A DNA stretch of 64,000 bases, from positions 28,482,068 through 28,546,067 of the forward strand of contig NC_063052.1 of assembly GCF_018812025.1 (NCBI RefSeq), given 5' to 3'. This DNA comes from Megalobrama amblycephala. Its lineage: Eukaryota; Chordata; Actinopteri; Cypriniformes; Xenocyprididae. The stretch's first letter is position 1; each line of letters starts with the position of its first letter. Both the position numbers and the translations under genes were made by a program. Positions 1 through 10,343 of this stretch are shown piece after piece. The notes beneath the pieces are model-generated. The model saw only the letters and a program-made list of their open reading frames with translations, did no database searches and was not told the origin of the DNA.

Positions 1-33
1 TCCAGAAAGTTAAAATAGTCAGCGTGACTACAG

Positions 34-483
34 TGTCACAGACACGTCAGGTTCCACCTCACTCCCTTACCCACGCACCCAATCACCGGAGTACTGATCA
101 CCGCCACCTGCAACTCATTATCACCATGATCACCTCACTACTTAAGCCCCACACTCACACACACACATTGTCCGGTCTCGTTCGTTATACACAAGTTGTA
201 TGCTTACCTCAAGGACTCCCAAAACGATACTTACCTGTCTCCATACTCTCTATCGTCTCCATCGTCTCCTGGTCTCCTCGTGTCTCTACCTTCCTGTGTG
301 TGTGAGTGTTCCCGTCTGCCAGCTCTAACGCCTTCATCTGCAACATAAACAAAGGACAGTATTACCTCTCTTTCATCTCCAAGTTCATCTTATCCATCAT
401 TGCATTTACCTGTTGCTCTGCTGATTGTCTCAATAAAACCCCAAACTGCTTCTACATCTGTCTCCGGTGTCTATACTGTAACA
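34..483 (+). repeat. 5' LTR of the chromovirus
   Basis: The 450-bp LTR begins TGTCACAGAC and ends CTGTAACA. A TATA-like TACTTAAG (139-146) lies about 30 bp before a probable transcript start near 168-170, and AATAAA (432-437) lies about 50 bp before the LTR end, so U3, R and U5 can be placed roughly. It differs from the 3' LTR by three substitutions. A CA-rich stretch occurs at 152-167. Confidence 0.95.
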
Positions 484-485
484 GA

Positions 486-494
486 AGACCGGAC
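486..494 (+). promoter_or_regulatory. Putative self-primer binding site
   Basis: No tRNA-type primer site starting TGG follows the 5' LTR. Instead AGACCGGAC at 486-494, three bases past the LTR end, is a perfect 9-nt complement of GTCCGGTCT at 170-178, the position expected for the transcript 5' end about 30 bp after the TATA-like box. This is the arrangement known for the Tf1/sushi lineage, where the folded 5' end of the RNA primes reverse transcription. The complementarity is seen; the priming role is inferred. Confidence 0.6.
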
Positions 495-514
495 CAAAAC
501 AGCTTACAATCAGC

Positions 515-1297
515 ATGAGCCGTCAAGACCCTTTCCAGGAGCTCGTGGATGAAGTTCGGCGAGCACTCACTTCTCAACCACCGTCACCATCACCAGCACC
601 AGCCACCGCTGCTGCCACCGCCGCCACAGTCACCTCTACTTCGCCGGTATTCACCGCCAGTCCCATGGCCAAACCGGCGCCCTACTCAGGATTGGCGGAG
701 GATTGCAGCGGATTCCTCCTTCAGTGTGAGCTGGTCCTGGAGATGCAGCCGCACCTCTACCCCACCGATACGGCGAAAATAGCGTTCATTATTTCCCAAC
801 TGCAAGGTAAGGCCCTACAATGGGCAGATTCGCTCTGGACTCAAAATGGATCAGTTGTCAAATCCTACACGGCATTCGTTACCCACTTCAGAGAAGTCTT
901 CGGAAAACCTTTGGCAGATTCTTCAACTGGTGAGAAATTGTATAATTTAAAACAAGGAAATAAGACTGTTAACGATTATGCCTTGCAGTTCAGAACGCTC
1001 GCCGCAACCAGCGGATGGAATGAACAAGCCCTCATCACTACCTTTCGACAAGGTCTGGAGCCTAACGTGCGGCTGCATCTCGCTGCATACGAGGACTCCA
1101 TAGGACTTGAAAGATTCATCCAACTCGCCATCCGCGTGGGTTCTCGTATGCAGTCGTGTCTCCTCGAGCACCAGGGCCAGTCACAGACAACACCTCTCCT
1201 CCGTCGGTCCGAACCCGTCAGCTCCCCAGAACCAGCCCCGAGCCCATGCAAGTGGATAACTCCCGTTTGTCACCCACAGAAAGACAGAGAAGGCTGA
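515..1297 (+). CDS. gag: Gag polyprotein of the chromovirus
   Basis: An ATG at 515 opens a 260-residue frame. Residues about 20-60 are Pro/Ala/Thr-rich linker. From about residue 50 there is a capsid-like region typical of gypsy Gag proteins, with [10 protein letters not shown], a FREVFG stretch and a [19 protein letters not shown] segment. It packages the RNA and forms the particle. The nucleocapsid zinc knuckle is not in this frame: [14 protein letters not shown] falls in the pol frame just downstream, so this ORF loses the homologous Gag C-terminus after about 1150-1250. Either a -1 frameshift is used in the 1111-1297 overlap, or this copy has a 1-nt indel. I found no clear slippery heptamer there, so an indel is slightly favoured. 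Confidence 0.9.
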   Translation: MSRQDPFQELVDEVRRALTSQPPSPSPAPATAAATAATVTSTSPVFTASPMAKPAPYSGLAEDCSGFLLQCELVLEMQPHLYPTDTAKIAFIISQLQGKALQWADSLWTQNGSVVKSYTAFVTHFREVFGKPLADSSTGEKLYNLKQGNKTVNDYALQFRTLAATSGWNEQALITTFRQGLEPNVRLHLAAYEDSIGLERFIQLAIRVGSRMQSCLLEHQGQSQTTPLLRRSEPVSSPEPAPSPCKWITPVCHPQKDREG

Positions 1298-4200
1298 CCC
1301 TGAATCTATGCTTATACTGTGGATCTCCTGGGCATGTCATCTCCACATGCCCAACCCGTCCTCCTCGACCTGTGGTGAGTGCTATCATTCCCTCTATCCA
1401 AAAGATGAAACCACTCACTACTGTAGTAAACCTTACTGCTGCTAATGCTTCCATTCCAGTGGTGGTGCTCCTCGATTCAGGGTCAGCAGGAAATTTCATC
1501 TCCGGCGCCCTCTGTCGACACCTCGGGATTAAGACCTCGCCTTCTCCGATTAACTACCAGGTCCACTCTATCACGGGCAAACCCCTGAGCCGCAAGATGA
1601 TTCGACGCGTCACTGGACCCCTTCAACTGCACGTGGGTATCTTCCACACCGAATCCATCCATCTGCTGGTTCTGGAGGAATCCACCGCTGACGTGGTTCT
1701 AGGGCGCCCGTGGCTGAAACTCCACAATCCCAACATCTCATGGCGCACGGGCGAAGTCCTGAAGTGGGGCGACCACTGTTTCCCTGGCTGTTTTCCAGAA
1801 CTTCCCATTCCAAGATCTCCTCTCTCAACAAGTCTCTCCATCAACGCTACCTCCATCGAAAGCCCCATGGAAAAACGCTCCGTCGAAGTTCCACCCGACT
1901 ACGCCCCCTTCAGTGACGTCTTCTGCCCGCAACGCGCCTCCAAGCTTCCTCCACACCGGCCATGGGACTGTGCCATCGATCTGTTACCGGGTGAACCAGT
2001 GCCCAGGGGACGCATATACCCCCTGTCAGTACCGGAGGAGAAGGCCATGGAGGAATACATCAAAGAGGCCCTTAATCAAGGATACATCCGCCCGTCTACT
2101 TCCCCTGCTGCTTCAAGCTTCTTCTTCGTGGCCAAGAAGGACGGAGGCTTGAGGCCTTGCATTGATTACCGCTCATTAAACAAGATTACAGTCAAATTCC
2201 GGTATCCACTTCCCCTCGTCCCAGCGGCCCTGGAACATCTCCGCGGTGCCACTGTGTTCACCAAGCTGGACCTCCGCAGCGCGTACAACCTCATCCGGAT
2301 ACGCGAGGGGGACGAGTGGAAGACCGCCTTCGTCACGCCCACCGGCCACTATGAATACCTAGTTATGCCGTATGGCCTGGTCAACGCCCCCTCCGTATTC
2401 CAGGACTTTATCCATGAGGTGCTCCGGGAGTTCCTCCACAAGTTCGTTCTCGTGTATATTGATGACATCCTCATCTACTCCCGGAGCTTGGCCGAACATC
2501 GCCACCACGTTGCGGAGGTCCTCAAGCGCTTACGGCAGTTCCATCTCTTCCTAAAAGCAGAGAAGTGCTCGTTCCATCAGCCCTCAGTTCACTTCCTAGG
2601 ATATGTGATTGACCACAGTGGCATCCGGATGGACGAGGGGAAGGTCTCTGCCATCCAGAACTGGCCCACTCCAAGTACCATAAAAGAACTCCAACGTTTC
2701 CTCGGATTTTCCAATTTCTACCGCCGATTCATCAAGAATTACAGCACCATAGTCAGTCCACTCACCAACCTCCTCCGGAAGCAGCCCAAGTCTCTGTCCT
2801 GGTCCCAGCCTGCCACAGAAGCTTTTGAGTCGCTCAAGAAGGCCTTCACCACCGCTCCCCTCCTCGTCCACCCCAATCCAGACCTACCATTCGTCGTGGA
2901 GGTGGACGCCTCCACCACCGGAGTGGGAGCGGTACTATCGCAGCAGCAGGGGAACCCAAGTAGGCTCCATCCATGCGCCTTCTTCTCCCGTAAGCTCAAC
3001 CCGGCGGAGGTAAACTATGATATCGGGGATCGCGAACTCCTGGCTGTCAAGCTCGCCCTTGAAGAGTGGAGGCATTGGTTGGAGGGGGCAAACCACCCAT
3101 TCCAAGTTCTAACCGACCATAAGAACCTCGAGTATCTGAAAGCTGCCAAGCGACTCAACCCTCGTCAAGCCCGGTGGGCGATGTTCTTCTCACGATTCAA
3201 CTTCACAATTTCATACCGCCCTGGTGTCAAGAATATTAAAGCCGATGCTCTCTCACGTCTCCACGCCCCAGAGGAAAAGAACGACGAACCTGAACCTATC
3301 CTGCCTGAAACCCTCTTCGTGAGCCCCATCGAATGGTCAGAAGAGACCTTACCCTCCTCCAATGCCTCCTCACGCACTCCGCCGGGTTGCCCCCAAGGCT
3401 TACGCTACATCACCCGGACACGACGCACTCCACTCCTGCACTCCGTTCACTCTTCACTTGGCACTGGTCACCCGGGGGTCAATGAGACCCTCTCGCTGCT
3501 TAAACAGCGCTTCTGGTGGCCCAACATGGCCAGCGACGTCAGAAGGTACGTGCAGGGCTGCAGGGAGTGCGCCATCTCCAAGAGCCCACGCCATCTACCA
3601 ACCGGCAAGCTCAATCCTCTGCCCGTTCCTGAGAGACCCTGGTCACACCTGGGAGTGGATTTCGTCACGGATCTCCCAGAGTCTGATGGTCACACCTGCA
3701 TTCTGGTCGTCGTGGACCGTTTCTCCAAAGCCTGCCGTCTAATACCCCTGGAAGGTCTACCGACTGCCATGGCCACAGCGGAATTAATGTTCAACCATGT
3801 CTTTCGTCACTATGGAATCCCCGAAGATATAGTCTCTGACAGAGGACCTCAATTCGTCTCTCGAGTCTGGAAGGCGTTCTTCTCCCTCCTGGGTGTGACC
3901 GTCAGCCTATCGTCTGGATACCATCCTCAGTCAAACGGGCAGACGGAACGGAAGATCCAGGAGATCGGCCGCTTCCTGCGTACCTTCTGTCACGGCCACC
4001 AGAACTCCTGGAACCAGTACCTGGGTTGGGCCGAGTACGCCCAGAACTCCCTCCGTCAAGCCACTACTGGATTAACACCTTTCCAATGCGTACTCGGTTT
4101 CCAACCCCCACTGTTCCCCTGGGACGGGGAACCCTCCAACGTTCCTGCAGTTGACTACTGGTTCCGGGAGAGCGAGAGGGTATGGGACTCAGCTCACCAC

Positions 4201-4851
4201 CAGCTGCAGAGAGCCCTGCGCAGGCGCAAGATGACAGCCGACCTTCGGCGCTCCCAAGCTCCAACCTACCAACCGGGGCAGAAGGTCTGGCTGTCCACCA
4301 GAGACATCAGGATGCGCCTGCCCTGCAAGAAGCTGAGTCCCCGCTTCATTGGCCCGTTCACCATCCTTCGACAGATCAACCCCGTCACCTACAGACTACA
4401 ACTCCCTGCACAGTACAAAAAAATTCATCCCACTTTCCACGTGTCACTATTGAAACCTCACCACCCTTCTGTTCTTCCTTCCACAGAACCTGACGTGGCA
4501 GCCGCCGAGCCCCCCCTTCCACTCATCCTGGACGATGGAACTGCTTACGTGGTGCGAGAGATCCTGGACTCCCGGCGCCGTGGTGGTCTCTTAGAATACC
4601 TGGTGGATTGGGAAGGCTATGGCCCCGAGGAACGCTCATGGGTCCCCAAGAATGATATCCTTGATCCTACTCTGTTACAGACTTTCCACACCAACCACCC
4701 AGACAGACCTGCCCCACGACCTCGAGGACGACCACCACGACGTCGGGGTCCTCGGCCCTCAGGAGCGGGCCGTGGGAGGGGGGGTACTGTCACAGACACG
4801 TCAGGTTCCACCTCACTCCCTTACCCACGCACCCAATCACCGGAGTACTGA
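1156..4851 (+). CDS. pol: Pol polyprotein: zinc knuckle, PR, RT, RNase H, integrase, chromodomain
   Basis: This frame is open from 1111. The 1156 start is only a GTG, so translation probably comes by frameshift from gag. Counting from 1156, a CCHC zinc knuckle lies at residues 52-65, protease DSG at 107-109, and the reverse-transcriptase catalytic YIDD at 434-437. RNase H VEVDAS includes D584, an HHCC-type integrase finger starts near H772, and the integrase D,D35E triad is D835, D895 and E931. A chromodomain (YVVREILD, then YLVDWEGYG) starts about 1131. The last residues are Arg/Pro-rich. The stop lies 64 nt inside the 3' LTR. All catalytic residues checked are present and no internal stops occur. 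Chromodomains of this family guide integration to modified histones; that is family knowledge. Confidence 0.95.
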   Translation: MSPRAPGPVTDNTSPPSVRTRQLPRTSPEPMQVDNSRLSPTERQRRLTLNLCLYCGSPGHVISTCPTRPPRPVVSAIIPSIQKMKPLTTVVNLTAANASIPVVVLLDSGSAGNFISGALCRHLGIKTSPSPINYQVHSITGKPLSRKMIRRVTGPLQLHVGIFHTESIHLLVLEESTADVVLGRPWLKLHNPNISWRTGEVLKWGDHCFPGCFPELPIPRSPLSTSLSINATSIESPMEKRSVEVPPDYAPFSDVFCPQRASKLPPHRPWDCAIDLLPGEPVPRGRIYPLSVPEEKAMEEYIKEALNQGYIRPSTSPAASSFFFVAKKDGGLRPCIDYRSLNKITVKFRYPLPLVPAALEHLRGATVFTKLDLRSAYNLIRIREGDEWKTAFVTPTGHYEYLVMPYGLVNAPSVFQDFIHEVLREFLHKFVLVYIDDILIYSRSLAEHRHHVAEVLKRLRQFHLFLKAEKCSFHQPSVHFLGYVIDHSGIRMDEGKVSAIQNWPTPSTIKELQRFLGFSNFYRRFIKNYSTIVSPLTNLLRKQPKSLSWSQPATEAFESLKKAFTTAPLLVHPNPDLPFVVEVDASTTGVGAVLSQQQGNPSRLHPCAFFSRKLNPAEVNYDIGDRELLAVKLALEEWRHWLEGANHPFQVLTDHKNLEYLKAAKRLNPRQARWAMFFSRFNFTISYRPGVKNIKADALSRLHAPEEKNDEPEPILPETLFVSPIEWSEETLPSSNASSRTPPGCPQGLRYITRTRRTPLLHSVHSSLGTGHPGVNETLSLLKQRFWWPNMASDVRRYVQGCRECAISKSPRHLPTGKLNPLPVPERPWSHLGVDFVTDLPESDGHTCILVVVDRFSKACRLIPLEGLPTAMATAELMFNHVFRHYGIPEDIVSDRGPQFVSRVWKAFFSLLGVTVSLSSGYHPQSNGQTERKIQEIGRFLRTFCHGHQNSWNQYLGWAEYAQNSLRQATTGLTPFQCVLGFQPPLFPWDGEPSNVPAVDYWFRESERVWDSAHHQLQRALRRRKMTADLRRSQAPTYQPGQKVWLSTRDIRMRLPCKKLSPRFIGPFTILRQINPVTYRLQLPAQYKKIHPTFHVSLLKPHHPSVLPSTEPDVAAAEPPLPLILDDGTAYVVREILDSRRRGGLLEYLVDWEGYGPEERSWVPKNDILDPTLLQTFHTNHPDRPAPRPRGRPPRRRGPRPSGAGRGRGGTVTDTSGSTSLPYPRTQSPEY

Positions 4852-5237
4852 TCACCGCCACCTGCAACTCATTATCACCATGATCACCTCACTACTTAAG
4901 CCCCACACTCACACACACACATTGTCCGGTCTCGTTCGTTATACACAAGTTGTATGCTTACCTCAAGGACTCCCAAAACGATACTTACCTGTCTCCATAC
5001 TCTCCATCGTCTCCATCGTCTCCTGGTCTCCTCGTGTCTCTACCTACCTGTGTGTGTGAGTGTTCCCGTCTGCCAGCTCCAACGCCTTCATCTGCAACAT
5101 AAACAAAGGACAGTATTACCTCTCTTTCATCTCCAAGTTCATCTTATCCATCATTGCATTTACCTGTTGCTCTGCTGATTGTCTCAATAAAACCCCAAAC
5201 TGCTTCTACATCTGTCTCCGGTGTCTATACTGTAACA
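4788..5237 (+). repeat. 3' LTR of the chromovirus
   Basis: The 450-bp copy matches the 5' LTR except for three substitutions. It carries AATAAA at 5186-5191 and is followed directly by the TACAG target duplication. Confidence 0.95.
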
Positions 5238-5300
5238 TACAGTGGTTCAACCTTAATGTTATGAAGCAACGAGAATACTTTTGGTGTGCAAAAACAAAAC
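5238..5300 (+). repeat. DNA transposon end, split by the chromovirus
   Basis: The sequence TACAGTGGTTCAA followed by ATGAAGCAACGAGAATA and TTTTGGTGTGC is repeated in inverted orientation at about 25368-25430 with few differences. It looks like one terminal repeat of an interspersed DNA transposon. The chromovirus inserted at its tip, so bases 1-33 hold the other side of the target. The superfamily is not recognised. Confidence 0.5.
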
Positions 5301-5560
5301 AACATAACAAAAATAGCGATTTTATTTACCAATTTGAACTTGGCCTGCAAAATAAAATGGCCTGCAACCTTCTTACACTATGTCTACATTCAATGCATCC
5401 AAGGACACATCAAAGGGAATATTTCAAATCCATTTGTGCTGTTGTCAGGGGTGGTACAAGAGTGTAGACAATTATATCACTTATTATAATGGGCTGCTTT
5501 GCGTTTTAAATGAGGATGATAATAATAACTAAAATGTGAGTGGTGCTTGCAGTGGCAAAA

Positions 5561-5675
5561 CTCGGCATCCGGTTGCTAAGTGTTTCCTGCCTGTTGCTAT
5601 GGTGTTGCTCTGTGGTTGCATAGGTGTTCTGTGTGTTTGCTAGGGTGTTGCTATGTGGTTGCTAAGGTGTTTCTT
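5561..5675 (+). repeat. Degenerate GTTGCTAKGGTGTT minisatellite
   Basis: Repeated near-copies of GGTTGCTA, GGTGTTGCT and TGTGGTTGC occupy this stretch. It is simple, noncoding sequence. Confidence 0.6.
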
Positions 5676-5939
5676 CTCCCTGTACTTCTTGCTGAAAGGG
5701 GATTGGGGATTTGCAGGCTCTGTCAGTTTCGCCATCCTGCTTAGACTTTGCTCCTGGACTGATCAAGGCTATTTTGCACCCTTACCAGATCTACATACTC
5801 CACACTAGCCAGTGATGGAAGTCAGAGCAGCTGTTAATTTGTTTATGGGGGCCGTAACTGGGGCGGCCGCAACAAACCAAACTATGTCACATTGAGTGAG
5901 GGATATTATTGCTCTAGCCTATGAGGTCAAGCTTCACCT

Positions 5940-6095
5940 CTAGGTGTTAGGGCTGATTCTACCAGGGGGTTGCATCCTCCAGGACTTTAGCAAGAGGCGC
6001 CCCTTGCAGCAAGTATGCAATGTGGCAGGCTGGTCCTCTCCGCACACATTTATTAGATTTTAATGATTTGGATGTTCATGTTACTCCAAGCTCAC
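5940..6095 (+). pseudogene. DIRS/Ngaro-like tyrosine recombinase fragment
   Basis: Across shifted frames this stretch reads STRG, ASSRTLARGAP, then QQVCNVAGWSSPHTFIRF. That resembles the C-terminal catalytic end of DIRS/Ngaro-type tyrosine recombinases, which commonly carry an AGWSSPHTF-like block. At least one frameshift and a TAA right after IRF make it a dead scrap. The rest of the element is not identifiable. The family call rests on motif memory only. Confidence 0.45.
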
Positions 6096-6097
6096 AT

Positions 6098-6144
6098 GAT
6101 ATATGATATGATATGATATGATATGATATGATATGATATGATAT
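6098..6144 (+). repeat. (GATAT)n microsatellite
   Basis: About nine tandem copies of the 5-mer GATAT. Confidence 0.95.
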
Positions 6145-6278
6145 AGCACTTTATTGTTAGACGAGTCTGAAATTTTTCTTGCATAAAAGTATCTATGTTT
6201 ACAACAATCAACTCTCTCACATCAACATCATGTAACTCTTAAATGCATGACTGTTTCACCAATCATTCTTACATATTT

Positions 6279-6878
6279 GGGTCTTTAGCGACCCGGATCT
6301 ATATCTAACATGGATCTCTACCTGTCACGATAATATAAAACTTCTCTGATATTAGAGTAACAATTACAAAAGAATAAAATAAAACATATTTTGTTACCTT
6401 TTGGAGCTTGGAAGGGCTCATTTGGAGAAGATGTTTTATGTCTTCATCACTGTCCTTGTCAGAGCTCATTTCCCAGTACATTCAGCAAATTACAGCTTTG
6501 AGAATATGTTTGAGATCACGAATATTAGCCCATTCACGACCTCAAAAAACTATATCATTTTCAACATCTTCAAAATCAATATTTTGATCGCTGACAACTT
6601 AACCAGATCCATCAAGTGACAGTGACACTAACATTTGATTGCTTTCAGAACTTGCTCTGCAGTAGCCTTAATCGCAGAGACATTTCATGTTTTGCTAATG
6701 ATACTTCCTATTCTCAGGTTTTCTGTCTGAATGAAATGCCACTTCATCGTTGTGTATCAGACATTGCCACCTTGTGGAATAAAGGTGAATTGCACTTATT
6801 CCGTCATCAAAGATTCAATTATTGTTGTGCAGATACAAATATACATACACTTATACACACCTCGGGTCGTTAGCGACC
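6279..6878 (-). mobile_element. Putative DNA transposon with GGGTC..TAGCGACC ends
   Basis: The two ends carry near-identical self-complementary motifs: GGGTCTTTAGCGACCC at 6279 and GGGTCGTTAGCGACC ending 6878. On the minus strand at about 6421-6468 a short frame reads MSSDKDSDEDIKHLLQ, an acidic stretch of the kind seen at the N-terminus of some cut-and-paste transposases. No complete transposase is present, so this would be a decayed or non-autonomous copy. The family is uncertain (piggyBac-like is one possibility). Confidence 0.35.
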
Positions 6879-7324
6879 TATACAATTTTGACAAAAAAAG
6901 GAATGGGAAAACAGGCATACTTTTATAATTTTATGATTTCTTTCTTGTCATATTGTTTATATTGAATTGATTGAGGAATACTAAGAAGGTTGGTGTTTAT
7001 CTTTAAAAAATGAATGAGGAGGAGGGTAGTGAATACTTTTAAAGACCCGATAATTAAGGGTTATGCACACACATTTAATACAACAACAAAACATTTCTTT
7101 CTTGTCTTATTCAACTCATATGCACAAACAAGTGTTTATATTGAATTGATTGAGTTATTTAAGAATAAGCCAAATTCTTTGGCGTGTTTAAGTTCACAAG
7201 TCAAACAAAGATATCGCTAATAATAGTGCTAATCAGCGCTGCATCTCGTTCCCACTTTTTCAGGGAACAGGGTTACAGTCAAGTAACCTAAGATGCATGC
7301 AAATTTGATAATTTCCATTTCACC
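6879..7324. other. Intergenic stretch, no gene seen
   Basis: This is AT-rich sequence. A segment at about 7225-7290 (CATCTCGTTCCCA then TCAGGGAACAGGGTTACAG) looks like an interspersed repeat end. No supported coding signal was found. Confidence 0.5.
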
Positions 7325-7521
7325 TACAGGGCAAACAGACCTACAAAGAGCATTATTTGCTTTGACTTCATGTGCTTTCACTTTAATTTCCCCCTAAACA
7401 TGTTTCTATTCTTTTCAGAAGAATAAAGTTCAGGATTTAATAATTAATGGTGAAGCTGAAGAAAATTATGTCAGAAAATAAGAAAATTTAGACTTATTTA
7501 GAAAATAAGTCTAAATTTTCT
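7325..7521 (+). repeat. Duplicated upstream block of locus A, with a hairpin
   Basis: This block is repeated with good similarity at 24737-24907 and more weakly at about 34000-34110 upstream of locus B. Shared landmarks are GGCAAACAGACCTACAAAG, ATTTCCCCCTAAAC and TTCAGGATTTAATAATTAAT. It ends in a perfect hairpin: 19-bp arms (7481-7499 and 7503-7521) with a 3-nt loop. It precedes the first exon, so it may be part of the promoter region; that is inference. Confidence 0.6.
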
Positions 7522-7529
7522 CTTTCCAG

Positions 7530-7657
7530 TTGCTCAATGCACCAAAAAGTCCACACCCAAAGGTGAATCAGATACAAGGTCAGAAATCTTACTCTGCTCA
7601 ATTTGACAACTGAATCGACGACAGTCTCCTCTCCCACGCATTATCCTGAGAAAAAAG
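7530..7657 (+). other. Probable non-coding first exon of locus A
   Basis: This stretch is homologous to 34986-35120 at locus B: both share AGTCCACACCCAAA, CTGAATCGACG.CAGT and TTATCCTGAGAAA. Both end in a 5' splice donor (AAAAAG|GTAAAT here, ACAAG|GTAACA at locus B). Conservation of both sequence and donor at two diverged loci argues for a real 5' UTR exon. The 5' end is not defined. Confidence 0.55.
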
Positions 7658-8099
7658 GTAAATTTTCCTTCAAATTTCCTTCACTATTTCTATTATCATG
7701 TTTAAACTTAATACAAATTCTAAAATGTATGTTTATGTCCAAAATGTATGTTGCCCTTTAAAGATACATAATAGTATTGTTGTTTATTTTGGACAGACAT
7801 TTATTTAAGTTTGGACAGATACTGAAATGTATGATGATGACAAATTTACAGCATATAAAATGTAATTTATGGATTACATATTTTAAAACCTAAAAATTAA
7901 TAACATTTTTGTAATTGTTTAACCATTAATTCATGTAATATTTATATTGTTTGCTGTGGGACAATGACCATAAAATACACTAAAAGTGCAATATAAAATT
8001 ATTGCTTTGTCACCTATTGCAACATGCCGTGTTTTAATATTTAATTTGTGTATATTGCAGAGATAAATTTTGCACATCCAATATAGGAAGCATATATTG

Positions 8100-9677
8100 A
8101 GAATAGACCCCCCATGTTTAAGCCATTTGTTCATTTGTTCATTTTTTTCCTCATTTGTACACACAGCACCTATTGACAGAAAAAACAGAATTGTTGACAT
8201 TTTTGCAGATTTATTAAAAAAGAAAAACTGAAATATCACATGGTCCTAGTATTCAGTTACTGTGACACTCATATATTTAACTCAGGTGCTGTCCATTTCT
8301 TCTGATCATCCTTGAGATGGTTCTACACCTTCATTTGAGTCCAGCTGTGTTTGATTATACTGATTGGACTTGATTAGGAAAGCCACACACCTGTCTATAT
8401 AAGACCTTACAGCTCACAGTGCATGTCAGAGCAAATGAGAATCATGAGGTCAAAGGAACTGCCTACAGAGCTCAGAGACAGAATTGTGGCAAGGCACAGA
8501 TCTGGCCAAGGTTGCAAAAAAATGTCTGCTGCATTTAAGGTTCCTAAGAGCACAGTGGCCTCCATAATCCTTAAATGGAAGAGGTTTGGGACGACCAGAA
8601 CCCTTCCTAGAGCTGGCCGTCCGGCCAAACTGAGCTATCGGGGGAGAAGAGCCTTAGAGAGAGGTAAAGAAGAACCCAAAGATCACTGTGGCTGAGGTCC
8701 AGAGATGCAGTCGGGAGATGGGAGAAAGTTGTAGAAAGTCAACCATCACTGCAGCCCTCCACCAGTCGGGGCTTTATGGCAGAGTGGCCCGACGGAAGCC
8801 TCTCCTCAGTGCAAGACACATGAAAGCCCGCATGGAGTTTGCTAAAAAACACCTGAAGGACTCCAAGATGGTGAGAAATAAGATTCTCTGGTCTGATGAG
8901 ACCAAGATAGAACTGTTTGGCCTTAATTCTAAGCGGTATGTGTGGAGAAAACCAGGCACTGCTCATCACCTGTCCAATACAGTCCCAACAGTGAAGCATG
9001 GTGGTGGCAGCATTATACTGTGGGGGTGTTTTTCAGCTGCAGGGACAGGACGACTGGTTGCAATCGAGGGAAAGATGAATGCGGACAAGTACAGGGATAT
9101 CCTGGACGAAAACCTTCTCCAGAGTGCTCAGGACCTCAGACTGGGCCAAAGGTTTACCTTCCAACAAGAAAATGACCCTAAGCACACAGCTAAAATAATG
9201 AAGGAGTGGCTTCACAACAACTCCATGACTGTTCTTTAATGGCCCAGCCAGAGCCCTGACGTAAACCCAATTGAGCATCTCTGGAGAGACCTAAAAATGG
9301 CTGTCCACCAACGTTTACCATCCAACCTGACAGAACTGGAAAGGATCTGCAAGGAGGAATGGCAGAGGATCCCCAAATCTAGGTGTGAAAAACTTGTTGC
9401 ATCTTTCCCAAAAAGACTCATGGCTGTATTAGATCAAAAGGGTGCTTCTACTAAATACTGAGCAAAGAGTCTGAATACTTAGGACCATGTGATATTTCAG
9501 TTTTTCTTTTTTAATAAATCTACAAAAATGTCAACAATTCTGTGTTTTTCTGTCAATATGGGGTGCTGTGTGTACATTAATTAGGAAAAAAATGAACTTA
9601 AATGATTTTAGCAAATGGCTGCAATATAACAAAGAATGAAAAATTTAAGGGGGTCTGAATACTTTCCGTACCCACTG
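8100..9677 (+). mobile_element. Decayed Tc1/mariner transposon
   Basis: The right terminal repeat ends at 9677 (read from the tip, CAGTGGGTACGGAAAG) and is followed by a TA. The left end near 8100 is degenerate, with a partial match (GAATAGACCCCCC) to the terminal repeat. It contains a broken Tc1-type transposase. It sits in the first intron of locus A. Confidence 0.85.
8423..9461 (+). pseudogene. Tc1-type transposase pseudogene
   Basis: The ATG at 8423 starts an N-terminal helix-turn-helix region (TELRDRIVARHRSGQGCKKM and KVPKSTVASIILKWKRFGTT), then a GRPAK AT-hook-like stretch. A frameshift near 8658-8690 moves the frame to 8688, where [14 protein letters not shown] continues. The DDE catalytic core follows: D in [12 protein letters not shown] in NDPKHTAK and E in SPDVNPIEHLW. 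A TAA at 9237-9239 breaks the frame just before WPSQSPDVNP, and the residual frame ends at 9461 after GASTKY. With one frameshift and one nonsense codon this copy cannot make transposase. Intact Tc1 transposases are about 340 residues, close to the combined length here. Confidence 0.92.
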
Positions 9678-9909
9678 TATATCGTCATTTGAACTACTCT
9701 GGTACTGTGTCTAGACACAATAACCTGTCTAACAAGTGTCAGACAACATTGTTGCCATAATTATGACTCAAAATTATCTTAAGACAAAGAATAAAACAAT
9801 AGTACAACATTTTTTTTGGGACACCAGAATGTTTAAAACTCAGTCTTAGTAATTCTCTCAGAATGCAAAACAAAAAGTTCCTACCCTCCATCACTCTTTG
9901 TTTTGACAG

Positions 9910-10105
9910 GACCTTTGGTCTGTAAGAGATCTGTCGATGGAAACACAGACAATAACTTTTATCACCTGGAATATTAATGGACTTAAGCGAAACAGAGATC
10001 AGAAATTTCGAAAACTACAAAATACACATTGTTTTCTTTCAAGAAACCCACATTGGAGTAGGAGATGAACGTATTATAGAGCGTCTAAAAAATTAGTGGC
10101 ATGCT
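9910..10105 (+). pseudogene. Decayed L1-endonuclease exon of locus A
   Basis: After the acceptor TTTTGACAG (to 9909) the sequence closely follows the start of the locus B endonuclease exon (36337 on). The ATG at 9937 gives METQTITFITWNINGLKRN, matching MASQTINFITWNVNGLKQH. A 2-nt deletion before the QETH motif shifts the frame, which ends at TGA after NPHWSRR. A later TAG replaces GAG, and similarity stops near 10105. The rest of the endonuclease and reverse-transcriptase remnant is gone. The preserved acceptor shows the exon once occupied the same place in both loci. Confidence 0.8.
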
Positions 10106-10343
10106 GATTTGTTATTAATAATATACATATATCACGCATTCAGTGTAGAAATTTAGCCCAAAGAATGAAAAGAAACAACAACAACAACAAAACATGTGAA
10201 GTGGTTGTTTCTGTGTATTTTGTCAGATTTGCATCTGAAATTCATGATTTGTTTGGTTAACTTTTCAATTTATTATAAAATTGAGCATTTTTATTTTTCA
10301 ATTAGAGCTAAACATAATTCTTTCCCCCTTCTCTAGACTGACC

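Larger units (their letters stand above)
34..5237 (+). mobile_element. Full-length Ty3/gypsy chromovirus LTR retrotransposon
   Basis: A complete element lies between two 450-bp LTRs and is flanked by the same 5-bp target duplication TACAG (29-33 and 5238-5242). Both LTRs start TGT and end ACA. They differ at only three positions (251, 291 and 326 of the 5' copy against their 3' counterparts), so the insertion is recent. Inside are gag (515-1297) and pol (1156-4851), with pol ordered protease, reverse transcriptase, RNase H, integrase and chromodomain. That order and the C-terminal chromodomain place it in the chromovirus branch related to sushi/Tf1. A purine-rich tract at about 4771-4784 precedes the 3' LTR. 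Insertion hit the end of an older transposon. Element class and boundaries are seen directly; current activity is unknown because gag and pol lie in different frames. Confidence 0.97.

Noticed and set aside
976..4811. Many minus-strand and alternate-frame ORFs across gag-pol
   Set aside because: They are shadows of the GC-rich gag-pol coding frame.
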